Assembly (NCBI GenBank): GCA_016708845.1
Contig: JADJFB010000027.1
Coordinates: forward strand, 1 to 35,155
Source of the DNA: Bacteroidota bacterium
GTDB taxonomy: Bacteria; Bacteroidota; Bacteroidia; B-17B0; Aurantibacillaceae
DNA length: 35,155 bases
Direction of reading: 5' to 3'
Below are positions 19,707-30,024 of the stretch, in pieces. Within the stretch, counting starts at the first letter, position 1, and every line of letters starts with the position of its first letter. The translations under genes were made by a program, and so were the position numbers. Under the pieces are notes generated by a model, which made no database searches, was not told the DNA's origin, and saw only the letters and a program-made list of their open reading frames with translations.

Positions 19707-20669
19707 ATGAAGAAAATTGTCGTATTCCTTTTGTGTAGCCTTTCAGTAATGGGATTTGCCCAAGATCAACTCTTCAAAAAGGATAATAGTAAAGTAGATG
19801 TTAAGATTCTAGAAATCAATACAACGGAGATAAAATACAAGCTTTTCACCTACCTAGACGGACCAACAATTACAGTGGCAAAAAAAGATGTGGCTTTAAT
19901 TATATACCAAAATGGCGTTCACGAAGTTATTACTAGTGCAGAAGCTACGCCTACTGAAACGGCTCCAGCTTATGTAGTTTATAATAATTATACCCCTTCT
20001 CCAAGAATTAACAGAGATAGTATAGAAAAAGCGGAAGTAGAGAAATTATTAGTTACTAAAAACCTAATTTCTTTTAATATGATTGAACCTATTAACGGCT
20101 CTATTGGAGTAAACTATATGCAGGAATTTGCTAATAACTATTTTTCATGCTTATGTGCCAGTAACCATTGGTTTTCTGCTCCATATTTTACACAAGCAGT
20201 CAATACCATTTTTTCTGGAAATAGCTATTACTATTCAAACAACTATAATAATACCTTTTCGGTTTCTGATTTTAAATACAAAAATAAAACATACGAAGTG
20301 GGCTTAGGTTTACATTTTCAAACAAGTGGTAAACGAGCTGTTACCCATTTTATAGGGCCCTATATTGGAACATCTCAATTTACTGGCACCTATAGTAAAA
20401 CAGAAAATTTATATGATCCGAATAATGGCTATAACACGAGTGTAGTAACTCTCAGAAACTTTACATTAGATAGACTTTACGTGATGCTTGATAACGGCGT
20501 TTTGTTTAGAGTAACCAAAAACTTTAATATCATGATGTTGGCAGGTATTGGCTATAAAATTGACAAATATAAAACAGATGATAACCTAACCGAAGCAATT
20601 AATTACAATAAAAATCAATTCCCCATAAACGCCTTAAAATTTGGGCTTTCGTTTGGGTATAGATTTTAA
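19707..20669 (+). CDS. Putative outer-membrane beta-barrel protein of unknown function
   Basis: 320 residues, intact, ATG start and signal peptide MKKIVVFLLCSLSVMGFA|QD. Residues ~22-75 form a small beta module (DNSKVDVKILEINTTEIKYKLFTYLDGPTITVAKKDVALIIYQNG) seen at the N-terminus of many Bacteroidota hypothetical proteins. From ~105 on there are alternating hydrophobic/aromatic strands typical of a barrel (NLISFNMIEPINGSIGVNYMQ, YEVGLGLHFQTSG, FIGPYIGTSQFTG, FNIMMLAGIGYKIDKY), ending in FGLSFGYRF with a terminal Phe, the usual outer-membrane assembly signal. No enzyme motif is visible. It stands alone on its strand, divergent from icd and 85 bases before metF. Confidence 0.75.
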   Translation: MKKIVVFLLCSLSVMGFAQDQLFKKDNSKVDVKILEINTTEIKYKLFTYLDGPTITVAKKDVALIIYQNGVHEVITSAEATPTETAPAYVVYNNYTPSPRINRDSIEKAEVEKLLVTKNLISFNMIEPINGSIGVNYMQEFANNYFSCLCASNHWFSAPYFTQAVNTIFSGNSYYYSNNYNNTFSVSDFKYKNKTYEVGLGLHFQTSGKRAVTHFIGPYIGTSQFTGTYSKTENLYDPNNGYNTSVVTLRNFTLDRLYVMLDNGVLFRVTKNFNIMMLAGIGYKIDKYKTDDNLTEAINYNKNQFPINALKFGLSFGYRF

Positions 20670-20729
20670 TGATCTCATCTCTAGGACTTTCTCACAAAAT
20701 AAGTGTTTTTTTAAGTAATAGTATATACT

Positions 20730-20737
20730 TACATTTG
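20730..20737 (+). promoter_or_regulatory. -7 element of metF (TACATTTG)
   Basis: TACATTTG fits TAnnTTTG exactly and ends 17 bases before ATG 20755. A TTTT-rich stretch lies about 20 bases upstream but a clean TTTG partner is not seen. Confidence 0.6.
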
Positions 20738-20754
20738 TACTTTATTTGAAAATT

Positions 20755-21704
20755 ATGAAAATTACCGAACATCTTAAATCTGCGAAAGACACTTTATTCT
20801 CGATTGAAATACTTCCTCCTTTAAAAGGAAAAAGTATTCATTCTATTTTTGACGGCATTGATCCTTTAATGGAATTTAAGCCTGCCTTTGTTGATGTTAC
20901 CTATCATCGCGAAGAATACATTTACAAAAAACGCGATGGCGGATACCTCGAAAAAGTAAGTATTCGTAAACGCCCAGGTACCGTTGGTATTTGCGCCGCC
21001 ATTATGAATAAATATGACGTAGAAGCTGTACCACACATTATTTGTGGAGGCTTTACACGCGAAGAAACAGAAAATGCCTTAATTGATTTACAATTTTTAG
21101 GAATTGATAATGTTTTAGCATTACGTGGTGATAGCATTAAAACAGAATCGCAATTTGTACCAGAACCAGGTGGACATAACTACGCTATTGATTTAGTAAA
21201 ACAAATAAAAGACATGAATAGTGGTCTTTATTTGGATGATGAAATGAAAGATGCTTCACCTACTGATTTTTGTATGGGCATTGCTGGTTATCCTGAAAAA
21301 CATTTTGAAGCTCCAAATTTGTATAGCGACATGAAATGGTTAAAAGCCAAAGTAGATGCAGGCGCTGATTACATTGTGACGCAAATGTTTTTTGATAATA
21401 AAAAATATTTTGAGTTTGTGGATTTATGCCGCAAAAACGATATTAATGTACCTATTATTACCAGGATTAAAAATATTAAGCTCTCGTTCACAACTCATTG
21501 CTTTGCCTAAAATTTTTCATATTGATTTACCACAAGATTTATTTGTGGAATTAGAAAAATGTAAAGATGATAAAGCCGTTAAAGAAATTGGTATTAAATG
21601 GTGTATCGAACAAAGTAAAGAATTAAAAAAGCCAATGTACCTTGCACTACTACACGATGGGAACATCTGATAGTACGAAACGTGTGGCGAAAGAGGTTTT
21701 CTAA
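20755..21704 (+). CDS. metF: Methylenetetrahydrofolate reductase, frameshifted
   Basis: FAD enzyme reducing 5,10-methylene-THF to 5-methyl-THF for methionine synthesis. ATG 20755 is preferred over a TTG three codons earlier. Residues read KITEHLKSAKDTLFSIEILPPLKG (the S-x-E-I-L-P-P start), PAFVDVTYHRE, ALRGDS in DNVLALRGDSIK, YPEKHFEAPN, and GADYIVTQMFFD. The frame breaks at about 21460: VPIIT should go on as LPGLKILSSRSQLIALPKIFHIDLP. It breaks again near 21640, after which LHYYTMGTSDSTKRVAKEVF ends at TAA 21702-21704. The unshifted frames stop at 21510 and 21670. Reconstructed length about 317 residues, the family norm, so the gene is surely functional in the organism and the breaks are probably consensus errors. 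Confidence 0.9.
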
Positions 21705-21724
21705 AACAATCTAATTATTACATG

Positions 21725-21757
21725 AAAAGCGCTTTGGTAATCCCAAAGCGCTTTTTT
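21725..21757 (+). terminator. Intrinsic terminator after metF
   Basis: AAAAGCGCTTTGG and CCCAAAGCGCTTTT pair over 12-13 bases with a TAAT-type loop and a T6 tail, 20 bases past the metF stop. Confidence 0.85.
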
Positions 21758-21883
21758 GTTTTTTCACTTATCGGCAAAAAGCCACCACTTATTAGTTTAA
21801 AAGCCCCTATTGCCAATCTGGCCAAATAGTGAGTTAAGTATGCTCTAATTTTACAATCAGAAATATAAACATAAACTTCCTTT

Positions 21884-24784
21884 ATGAAAAAATTAAAACC
21901 TTTAAATTAATCTTACTTAATGCTTTGTTTAACAAGCATCAACGCACAAAACCATGTTACCATCAGCGACACTAGTTTTGCTGCATGGTTACAAATCAAT
22001 ATTCCAAATGCCATGACGGGAAATCAAATGGATACGACCCATATTGATGTCACTTCTAGAAAACAAATTATTATTCAAAATCAACATGTAGCTAGTTTAG
22101 ATGGCGTACAATATTTTGATTCTTTGAAAACCTTAAACTGCAGCATTAATGTTTATGATACCATCTACATAAGATTATCCTATTTGCCTTCACTACCAAG
22201 CATGTTAGATACGTTAATTTGCGATGGTAATGCTCTTGACAGTTTGCCTCAATTACCAAATGGCTTAGTGTATTTTACCTGTTCTCAAAATTTATTAGAT
22301 AGTTTACCTTCTCTACCAAACACAATCAAACATTTTGAATGTTTGAACAATCAATTAGATAGTTTACCAACTTTGCCAGATTCGTTAATTCATTTTAACT
22401 GTTATGGTAATAACTTACAAGTAATGCCTGCATTGCCTGTTGGCTTAACCTCTTTTACATGTGCCAGCAATAATTTACAAGGCTTGCCAGCATTATCAGA
22501 TTCATTAATAACCATGAATTGTAGCGACAATCCATTGCAAACGTTACCTGCTCTTCCAAATAAACTATCACACTTAGTTTGTGCATCAAATCAATTATCT
22601 GCTCTTCCAGCCTTGCCAAATAGCTTAATTCATTTAACTTGTAGTAGTAATTTAATTTCAGCCCTGCCTGCATTACCAAGTGCACTACAATTTCTAGATT
22701 GTTCATTTAATAACTTAACAACGTTACCTGCATTACCAAATTCAATAAATATTATTAATTGTGCGTCAAACAACATTACTAATCTTCCTACATTACCAAA
22801 TTCATTGTACAAATTAATTTGCAGTAATAATACAGGCTTAGGAACTTTACCAGCACTTCCAAATTCTTTAGCTATTTTATATTGTGATAGCGATGGATTA
22901 CAAGCATTACCAACTTTACCAAATTCATTAGTAGAATTAAATTGTAGTTCAAATCCAATTGGTACACTTCCAACATTGCCAGGAGCATTAGCTATTTTAG
23001 ATTGCCATAGCGATCAATTGCCTACCTTACCAACTTTACCTAACTCCTTAGGTGCATTAGATTGCTCTTTAAATCAATTAAGTGTTTTACCAAGTTTACC
23101 AAATAATTTATATTTTCTAAATTGTAGCTCTAATACCATTGCAAGTTTGCCAACGTTACCAAACTCTTTAGGAAACTTAATATGCAGCAACAATCAACTA
23201 ATTAATTTACCAATATTGCCAAGTTCTTTAGGTTTACTTGATTGCAGTTCAAATAGCATCCATTGTTTCGAACCTTTCAACAACATACCCGTATATTTAA
23301 ATATCAGTAATAATCCATTTACTTGCCTTCCAAATTATATCCCAAGTATGGATTCTATTACATTAAGATATCCTTTATGCATGGCTGGCAACCCTTTTAA
23401 TTGCCCTACAGCATATGGCATTGTTGGTTTTACTTATAAAGACAATAGTAATAACTGTATAAAAGATAGCGGAGATGTTGGAATAAAAAACGTTCCAATG
23501 AAAATTTACAACTCATCTTCTACATTATTAGGTTCTACTTATACAGCATCAAATGGTGTATATCACTTTCTGGATTCTGCAAATACTTACAATGTGATAG
23601 TTGACACAACTGGTATGCCATTTAAAACAACATGTATTTATCCTGGTTTAGATAGCACTGTTACAGTTGCTGTATTAGATACCAACGTTAATTTTGCTTT
23701 AAACTGTAAAGCAGGTTTTGATATTGGCATACAATCGATTGCTACTTGTGGTATTGTTTTTCCAGGTCAAACACATATGTTACGTGTTAATGGTGGCGAC
23801 TTATCACATTGGTATAATCTAAACTGTGCCGCAGGCATGGGTGGCACTTTAAGTTTTGTAGTTACAGGGCCAGTAAATTATATGGGGCCAGCCTCAGGAG
23901 CTTTAGTGCCTAGCGTTGTAGGAAATACGTTTACTTATGTAATCGCTGATTTTGCAACGATTAATAACCAAACTGATTTTAGAATACTTTTACAACCTTT
24001 TACAACAGCTCAGGCAGGTGATGTGATATGTGTAACAGCAAAAGTAACACCGATTGGTGGTGATAACTATCCAAATAATAATAATTATGTGGCTTGCTAT
24101 AATATTGTAAACTCTTATGATCCAAATATCAAAGAAGTGTATCCTATTGACGTTGCACCCTTCTATAACGATTGGTTAACCTATACCATTCACTTTCAAA
24201 ATACAGGCAACGCTCCTGCCTTTAATATTAAACTTACCGACACTTTAGATACTGAATTAGACTTAAATACCTTTCAAGTAATTGATTACAGTCACACAAA
24301 CAATACCACATTAAATGGACGTATAATGACTGTTAATTTTTCAAACATTCAATTACCAGATAGTTCAAGTGATCCTGAAGGATCGATAGGATTTATTCAG
24401 TACCGTTTAAAACCAAAATCAACTTGGGCAAGACCATATAAAATAAAAAACACAGCCTATATCTATTTTGATTTTAACTCCCCAATAGTAACTAATACGA
24501 CGTATAATTCTATACTAGATATCTCAACAGGTTTAGCTGAACAAAAAGAAAGTATCGCTTCGGTTTATCCAAACCCAAGCAATGGCTTATTCACTATTGA
24601 ATTAAGCACAAAAGAAAAACAAAACCTGCAATTATTTGATATGGCTGGCAATGTTGTACTATCGCAAGCTATCGAAAATGGAAAAGCAACAATTGATGCT
24701 AACTATTTAGCGGCAGGTATTTATAACATTAGCATTAAAGGCAATGACTCGGTTTCAAATAAAAAATTGGTAATTGTAAAATAG
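21884..24784 (+). CDS. Leucine-rich-repeat T9SS-secreted protein
   Basis: Long open frame from 21920 to 24784. The signal peptide starts at ATG 21884, but a TAA interrupts the same frame at 21908; two compensating indels (reading TFKLILL, then MLCLTSINAQ) would restore a normal export signal. Total 967 codons. Residues ~10-88 of the open frame are a LRR-capping region (TISDTSFAAWLQINIPNAM). Codons 22184-23266 encode 18 tandem repeats of 20 residues of the form LPxLPxSLxxLxCSxNxLxx, with a Cys in every repeat. After these come an SD-repeat-like module (GIVGFTYKDNSNNCIKDSGD), a DUF11-type domain (YDPNIKEVYPIDVAPFYNDW .. NTGNAPAFNIKLTDTLDTEL .. NTAYIYFDFNSPIVTNT), and a type A T9SS tail (ASVYPNPSNGLFTIEL .. 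LAAGIYNISI). Probably a cell-surface binding protein. Confidence 0.88.
22184..23266 (+). repeat. Tandem array of 60 bp units encoding 18 leucine-rich repeats
   Basis: Each unit is 60 bases, except one 63-base unit (repeat 11, with an extra Gly-Leu before the next LP). Units encode variants such as LPALPNSLIHLTCSSN. The codons for LPxLPNSL are most alike between units (TTACCAACTTTACCAAATTC-like), so the DNA itself is repetitive and prone to slippage or unequal exchange. Confidence 0.9.
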
Positions 24785-24796
24785 TGTGAGTTAGAG

Positions 24797-24860
24797 AAAA
24801 AGACACACAGGAACATATTGAATTTGTTTAGTTATTCAGTATGGGAATGTGTGTCTTTTG
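24797..24860 (+). terminator. Long-stem terminator after the LRR gene
   Basis: AAAAGACACACA pairs with TGTGTGTCTTTT; inside it, GGAACATATTGAAT can pair in part with ATTCAGTATGGGAA, making a long imperfect hairpin 13 bases after the stop. Confidence 0.7.
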
Positions 24861-24922
24861 GTTATTATCTCTTCTGTTACTATCACGTTAAAAAGTCAAT
24901 CACATTTTTAGGCATTTTCTTC

Positions 24923-24930
24923 TATCTTTG
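24923..24930 (+). promoter_or_regulatory. -7 element of purM (TATCTTTG)
   Basis: TATCTTTG is an exact TAnnTTTG match, ending 20 bases before ATG 24951. The upstream partner is unclear (only T-rich sequence about 20 bases before). Confidence 0.65.
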
Positions 24931-24950
24931 GGCTTTATTAGCTCAAAATC

Positions 24951-26114
24951 ATGTCAGACTTAAAATATAATTTACGTGGTGTTTCGGCATCTAAAGAAGA
25001 TGTTCATAATGCTATTTCCAATATAGATAAAGGATTATTTCCTCAAGCATTTTGTAAAATTGTTCCTGATTATTTAACAGGTAGCAATGAACATTGCATT
25101 ATTATGCATGCCGATGGCGCTGGAACAAAATCATCGTTAGCCTATGTATATTGGAAAGAAACAGGCGATTTAAGCGTTTGGAAAGGCATTGCTCAGGATG
25201 CTGTGATTATGAATATTGATGATTTAATTTGTGTTGGTGCTACTAACAATATTTTATTGTCTTCTACTATTGGGCGTAATAAAGGTTTAATTCCAGGGGA
25301 AGTCATTTCTGCCATCATCAACGGAACTGAGGAAGTTTTAGAAAATTTACGAGAAAATGGTATCGACATCCGCTCAACAGGTGGCGAAACAGCCGATGTA
25401 GGTGATTTAGTTCGCACATTAATTGTTGATAGCACCGTTGTTTGTCGCATGAAAAAAGACGATGTCATTTCTAATCACCAAATTAAAGCGGGCGATGTGA
25501 TTGTTGGATTATCGTCCTCTGGTAAAGCTACTTACGAAACTGAATATAATGGCGGCATGGGAAGCAATGGATTAACTAGCGCTCGCCATGATGTGTTTAG
25601 TAAAGCAGTAGCTGAAAAATATCCAGAGTCTTATGATAATTCATTACCAAAAGAAGTAACCTATTGTGGACAAATGAATTTAACCGATAAAGTGGATGTG
25701 AGTTATACGGACGCCAACGGTAAAGAAATTAAAGAGCAAATCACAGCTGGTAAATTAGTGTTATCACCAACCAGAACGTATGCGCCAATCGTAAAAAAAT
25801 TATTATCGACACTAGGAACAAAAATTAATGGCATTGTACATTGCAGCGGTGGTGCACAAACCAAAGTATTACATTTTGTAGAAGGCGTTCATATCATCAA
25901 AAATAATTTATTTCCCCTACCTCCATTATTTAAATTAATTCACGAGCAAAGTAAAACCGATTACAAAGAAATGTATAAGGTGTTTAATATGGGACACCGT
26001 TTAGAAGTTTATTTACCGCAAGAATTAGCGCAACAAGTAATTGACATTTCTAAATCATTTAACGTAGATGCTCAAATTATTGGGCGAGTTGAAAAGTTCG
26101 AGGGTAAAAAGTGA
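24951..26114 (+). CDS. purM: Phosphoribosylformylglycinamidine cyclo-ligase (AIR synthetase)
   Basis: 387 residues, intact, ATG start. Closes the imidazole ring in purine synthesis, converting FGAM to AIR with ATP. This is the longer Bacteroidota-type PurM: the conserved substrate/ATP segments are MHADGAGTKSSLAYVYWKETG (residues ~53-73), VWKGIAQDAVIMNIDDLICVGA (~79-100), LRENGIDIRSTGGETADVGDLVRTLIVDSTV (~135-165), GDVIVGLSSSGKATYETEYNGGMGSNGLTSAR (~182-213), and the C-terminal FNMGHRLEVYLPQELAQQVI. The G-M-G-S-N-G-L-T-x-A-R pattern is characteristic of the PurM/PurL fold. It has its own promoter element and converges with the beta-propeller gene, whose stop is 32 bases away. No other purine gene is in the window. 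Confidence 0.93.
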   Translation: MSDLKYNLRGVSASKEDVHNAISNIDKGLFPQAFCKIVPDYLTGSNEHCIIMHADGAGTKSSLAYVYWKETGDLSVWKGIAQDAVIMNIDDLICVGATNNILLSSTIGRNKGLIPGEVISAIINGTEEVLENLRENGIDIRSTGGETADVGDLVRTLIVDSTVVCRMKKDDVISNHQIKAGDVIVGLSSSGKATYETEYNGGMGSNGLTSARHDVFSKAVAEKYPESYDNSLPKEVTYCGQMNLTDKVDVSYTDANGKEIKEQITAGKLVLSPTRTYAPIVKKLLSTLGTKINGIVHCSGGAQTKVLHFVEGVHIIKNNLFPLPPLFKLIHEQSKTDYKEMYKVFNMGHRLEVYLPQELAQQVIDISKSFNVDAQIIGRVEKFEGKK

Positions 26115-26119
26115 CCATT

Positions 26120-26330
26120 GAATCTGAGTTCGGAAAGTTTGAGTATTAATTTACCAAGGCTCGCAAAGGCGCAGAGGATAAATTCAAATTAAATTTCATG
26201 CATCTATCATACGTTGGTAATGGTGCGGCTCCTGTGGGGGGGGTGGAGGGGGGGATTTTGGGACAAGTGGTCGAGTTGGCGTTGAATTTTGGTTCTTTTT
26301 CAAGAAAAAGAACAAGAAAATAGTTTTTTA
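26120..26330. repeat. Repeat-derived, G-rich convergent spacer
   Basis: Holds several non-coding-looking motifs: GGCTCGCAAAGGCGCAGAGG (about 26159), a G8 run at 26236-26243, a G7 run at 26248-26254 and GGG at 26260-26262, then TTGGTTCTTTTTCAAGAA with AAAGAACAAG, a stem-loop (about 26289-26318). The last unit resembles a common Bacteroidota intergenic hairpin. The minus-strand frame of the beta-propeller protein happens to stay open through all of it to 26146. Confidence 0.6.
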
Positions 26331-28940
26331 ATTCCTGACAAGTAATTTTATTGCCCCCAATTAATAAAACATAAGTTTTACCATTTTTATATAAATTATT
26401 GATTAATGGTTTTTGATTACTATTTGGTAAGGATGTCGCTAGCTTTCCTGAAGTATTAATCACATCAATTTTTTGACCTGTTTTATCAAATCCTAAAAAC
26501 CAAGTATTATCACTTGTTTGTACCATTTGAGCATCATCATAAACCGCTAATTCATTAAAGTATTCTACTAATTTACTCGTAAATAAATCATAAGCATACA
26601 AAGCACCGTTTCCGTATACTAATATGTCTGATTGAGAATCATCATTAACTAAGGCAAAAGAAGTTTTAAATCCATTCAATTCATCTCCAATTTTTAAAGC
26701 TTCTTTTTTATCAGCTAAAGAAATTTTATTTAATAGGTTGTTTTTATCATCTACATAAATCAATTTGGTATTATCTAAATTATTTCCCGCTAATACATAT
26801 AGATGATCTAAATTTTCAATGACTTTATTTTTAAAATCAATTCGTCCTTCGCCTTTTCTGCTAAATCCGTATAAATTACCAGCTATGTCAGCTGTAATTA
26901 AATAATCGCTAGCGCCAACATGTGCAAAGATAATTGGCAAATTAACAATAGCATCTGTTTTTACAGGCACAAAGCCTTCTGTTTTAACACCATATAAATT
27001 AAAATTATAAATCCGTTTATCAGCACAAGCTAAAAATATACGGTAATCTTTATTTCCTTCGTAATCTAACAAGCTAATATTTGATGTAGCTTTTGCTGGT
27101 AGCTTAACAGGAAAGCCTTGTACATAATTTCCATTTCTATCAATTAAATGCAAGTAATTTTCGGTATTAAACAACATTTGGAATTTTCCATTTTTAAAAA
27201 TATCCACGGTGTATATATTTGACTTAATAGATTCGGAAATTTTCTTTTTCCAAATTAAATTACCTGTCGAATTAATTAAATAAACCTGATTCAATTCATC
27301 TTGAAAACACAATTCATTTTCTTGAGTCAAATGATTCACAAAAACATGCGCACTGGTTGTAATAGCCGAATCGGCTTTAAAAGCCCATAAGGCAGAAGAG
27401 CTATTACTAACAGCTGACTTTGGCTGCGCGTGATTAGCATTGATCCGTACCTGCAAATTATTTTTGTAGTTTTTAGCCGTTAATGATAATTGCGACAATG
27501 CATGTTCCGACATCCATAACTCCTCTGAATTAATAATGGAAATGAGATTATGTGCCTTCATTAATTCAGCATTTTCGTAGTACAAATAATTACACTCTAA
27601 GGATAAATTATCGTTCGCATAATCCATAAAAGAGCTATTCTTCCCAAGTAATTGGCTGCCTGCTGACGATTGCTGATAATAATCTAAAACCGTTTTATTT
27701 GAAAAAAACAATAATTGATTTTCTGTCACACAAGCATATTCGTTTTTGAAATCAGATGCTGTAAAAGAAAATAGTTTTTCAAAGGATGTGTTTAATTTAT
27801 AAGTTTTTAAATCTAAATTTCCCAAAATACTATCGCTCATTAATTTTAAAAGCACTTCACTTTTTTCTGCATCTTTTATTCTGATACTTAAAATATGAGA
27901 TGTCACATTATTTAATACATAGGTTGCAGATACAATTTCCTTGTCTATATTTTCAAAACTTTCGGCTTTAATATTATATAAGGCGCTATCATTCAATAAT
28001 TGCCAGGCATTGGTATTTAGCTCAATCGTTTTATCAGACTGTTGTTTTTCAACTGTTTTATAAAATAAATTCACATCACTCAAAGTTACTGCTTCAATAA
28101 TGTCAGGATTATTTGGTAATGATGCAAAGCTTTGAATACTTTCTGCCTCTTGATTTTTTACGGAATTAAATAAAGATAAACTATCTGCATTAGAATAACC
28201 TGTAAATGTTATTTCGTTTAATTTCACGTCCAGACTAAATATCGACTGTTGCGAAAAAATAGTTCTTGGAAATAAATTAATAGACGTGTGATTAAAATAG
28301 ACTTGTGTACTTTGCTCTCCATTTTCCTTTACTAAATCAGTATATGCTTTATGTTTTGCTAAAGATTCGTTTGGATTTAACTCCATGAAATTTTGCAAAG
28401 TACCAACGTCGAACTCACATACACAATACCATTTTTGTAACTCACTAACCATTTTTGCTTATTATTAGTAAAATAAAAAGCGTCGAAGGAAGCCACAGAA
28501 GTTTCTTTAGAAAAAACTTTAGAGAAGAAATCTGTAAATAATTCTTCGTTGTTTTTTTCCTTGACTTTGAATAAAATAACATGCTCTGTTATTTTTTCTT
28601 TTTTAATAAAGGCCCAATACACTGAATTATCTGAAAGTACATCCGAAATTTCGGGAGAAGAATTTACCAATGAATCTAAAAATCGGATACCGTTTTGAGC
28701 TACTTGCATGGATGTATTGCTCAATAAAGAATTCCAAATTAAATTTTGACGGGTTAATTGAGAAACTAATTCACTGCATTTTTTTGTTTCAATCACACAG
28801 GCAACGTTTGCTGGAATGTGTTCTAAAACAGAGGTATCTGGCGCTTTACTTTCTTTTAAACGCAAATAACCCCAAATAGCAACAGCTACCGAGGCAACAA
28901 TGAAGAGATAAAAGCCTATTTTCTTTACTAAAAACACCAC
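26146..28940 (-). CDS. Membrane-anchored protein with C-terminal beta-propeller, one frameshift
   Basis: Starts MVFLVKKIGFYLFIVASVAVAIWGYLRL (start 28940), a single N-terminal membrane helix with the body outside. Residues ~35-500 resemble DUF3352-type proteins (LEHIPANVACVIETKKCSELV; repeated tests of the form FLDSLVNSSPEISDVL). Residues ~510-890 form PQQ/WD-like blades (QVYLINSTGNLIWKKKI, HLIDRNGNYVQGFPVKLPA, DKRIYNFNLYGVKTEGF, NGALYAYDLFTSKLVEYF). The frame changes at about 28408: NGIVYVSS should go on as DVGTLQNFMELNPNE. The unshifted N-terminal frame stops at 28377. The last ~55 codons (from about 26320) come from a repeat element, so the native stop is probably near 26310. Function unknown. 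The glycosyltransferase gene lies 93 bases upstream on the same strand. Confidence 0.8.
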
Positions 28941-29033
28941 ATCTAATGTAGCAGAATTTGGAGGTGGAAATAATAATTAAAATCAGAGTTATGAAACCGT
29001 AATTGTGAATTGGTTAGGTGAAAGAAAAAGCGT

Positions 29034-29990
29034 TTAAATCTTTTGCTGAACAACCTTCGCCTCAAATTTCTCATTCCAATACTTAGCCAAATACTCTTGT
29101 TCATCTTGCCCTGGAGTTGGAACAAAAATGTAGTTTTTCTTTTGCAAATGCTGTAAATCCATTAAGGTACTGTATCCGCTGCGGCAAACAATGGTCGCTG
29201 AATTGAGTATTAACTGACTTAGTTCTTTTGCAGGTGGCATGTCCAATACAGTCACATTTTTATTAATAAAGCTTTTTAATTCCTTGGTTGTTCCTCTCAC
29301 AAAACAAATACGTTTATCAGATTGATTCGCCTTTTTAATCAATGCTTTTTCTAAGTCGTTTCGCAATGGCTCCGGACCAGATAGCAAACATAAATAATCG
29401 TATTGATTTTCTGATTTATCGATCATAGATAAACGACTCAAAGTTCCAATATATTTTACATTTTGATGAATGATATTTCTGGATAATTTCCCTGCCAAGC
29501 TCTTGCTATCTTCTTCAAAATCGGGAATCCAAACCTCATTAAATTGTTTAATGAAATGATGATGAACTTTATTGGCAATTTCTGAGAATAACCCAGCTTG
29601 TATGTTTAGCTGATGGGTGATATAAATGCAATGCACACTTTTCTCATACATTCCAAATCTGTTATCACTAATCACCACATCAATTTGATGCTCTTTTATA
29701 ATTTTTTGTAATTGAAGTCTTTCTTTTTTAATAACCCTGAAAATTCGTGAAGCATCTAATAATAACTTCATAGATAATGGAACAGTATGCGAATAACGAA
29801 TATTGTAGGGCTCAACATTTACTTTTTTAAGGCTAGGAAATTCCTCATTAAAAATTAATGCCGTACTTGGCGTTACACCTAAAACTACAACATTATCTTG
29901 CATTAATTGTTTAATTAATGGCACGCAGCGTGTAGCATGGCCAAGTCCCCAATCGAGTGCAGAAATAAATATGGTTTTGTTTTTTAAGAT
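29034..29990 (-). CDS. Glycosyltransferase-like protein (UDP-GlcNAc transferase fold)
   Basis: About 319 residues. The first ATG (29924) would cut off the conserved start NKTIFISALDWGLGHATRCVPLIKQL, which is in frame back to about 29990. No ATG, GTG or TTG precedes it before an in-frame stop, so the start codon is non-standard (ATC or ATT) or damaged. The D-W-G-L-G-H-A-T-R motif is the N-terminal acceptor-side loop of GT-B enzymes related to MurG and to Bacteroidota-specific transferases. The C-terminal half has the donor-site pattern YLCLLSGPEPLRNDLEK, KRICFVRGTTKEL and ATIVCRSGYSTLMDLQHLQKKNYIFVPTPGQDEQEYLA, the usual R-S-G-x-S-T .. P-x-x-x-x-Q-E-x-x-A signature. Divergent from uvrC, with 34 bases between them. 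Acceptor unknown. Confidence 0.82.
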   Translation of the reverse strand: MLKNKTIFISALDWGLGHATRCVPLIKQLMQDNVVVLGVTPSTALIFNEEFPSLKKVNVEPYNIRYSHTVPLSMKLLLDASRIFRVIKKERLQLQKIIKEHQIDVVISDNRFGMYEKSVHCIYITHQLNIQAGLFSEIANKVHHHFIKQFNEVWIPDFEEDSKSLAGKLSRNIIHQNVKYIGTLSRLSMIDKSENQYDYLCLLSGPEPLRNDLEKALIKKANQSDKRICFVRGTTKELKSFINKNVTVLDMPPAKELSQLILNSATIVCRSGYSTLMDLQHLQKKNYIFVPTPGQDEQEYLAKYWNEKFEAKVVQQKI

Positions 29991-30012
29991 GCTACAAATT
30001 AACTAAAAAAAT

Positions 30013-30020
30013 TAACTTTA
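30013..30020 (+). promoter_or_regulatory. Candidate -7 element of uvrC (TAACTTTA)
   Basis: TAACTTTA ends only 4 bases before the GTG start at 30025. If it is the promoter, transcription would start at or within the first codon. Confidence 0.4.
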
Positions 30021-30024
30021 CAAA

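Noticed and set aside
21766..21850. Possible second hairpin (GCCAATCTGGC) after the metF terminator
   Set aside because: Stem of only 4 bases with no T-run; too weak to annotate.
22455..22812. Minus-strand frames across the LRR array
   Set aside because: Periodic by-products of the 60 bp repeat read in antisense.
22184..23266. CRISPR-like periodicity
   Set aside because: The 60 bp period has no constant repeat with variable spacers; it encodes leucine-rich repeats in one open frame.
25193..25468. 91-codon minus-strand frame inside purM
   Set aside because: purM is intact and fully conserved on the other strand; the antisense frame has shadow-like composition.
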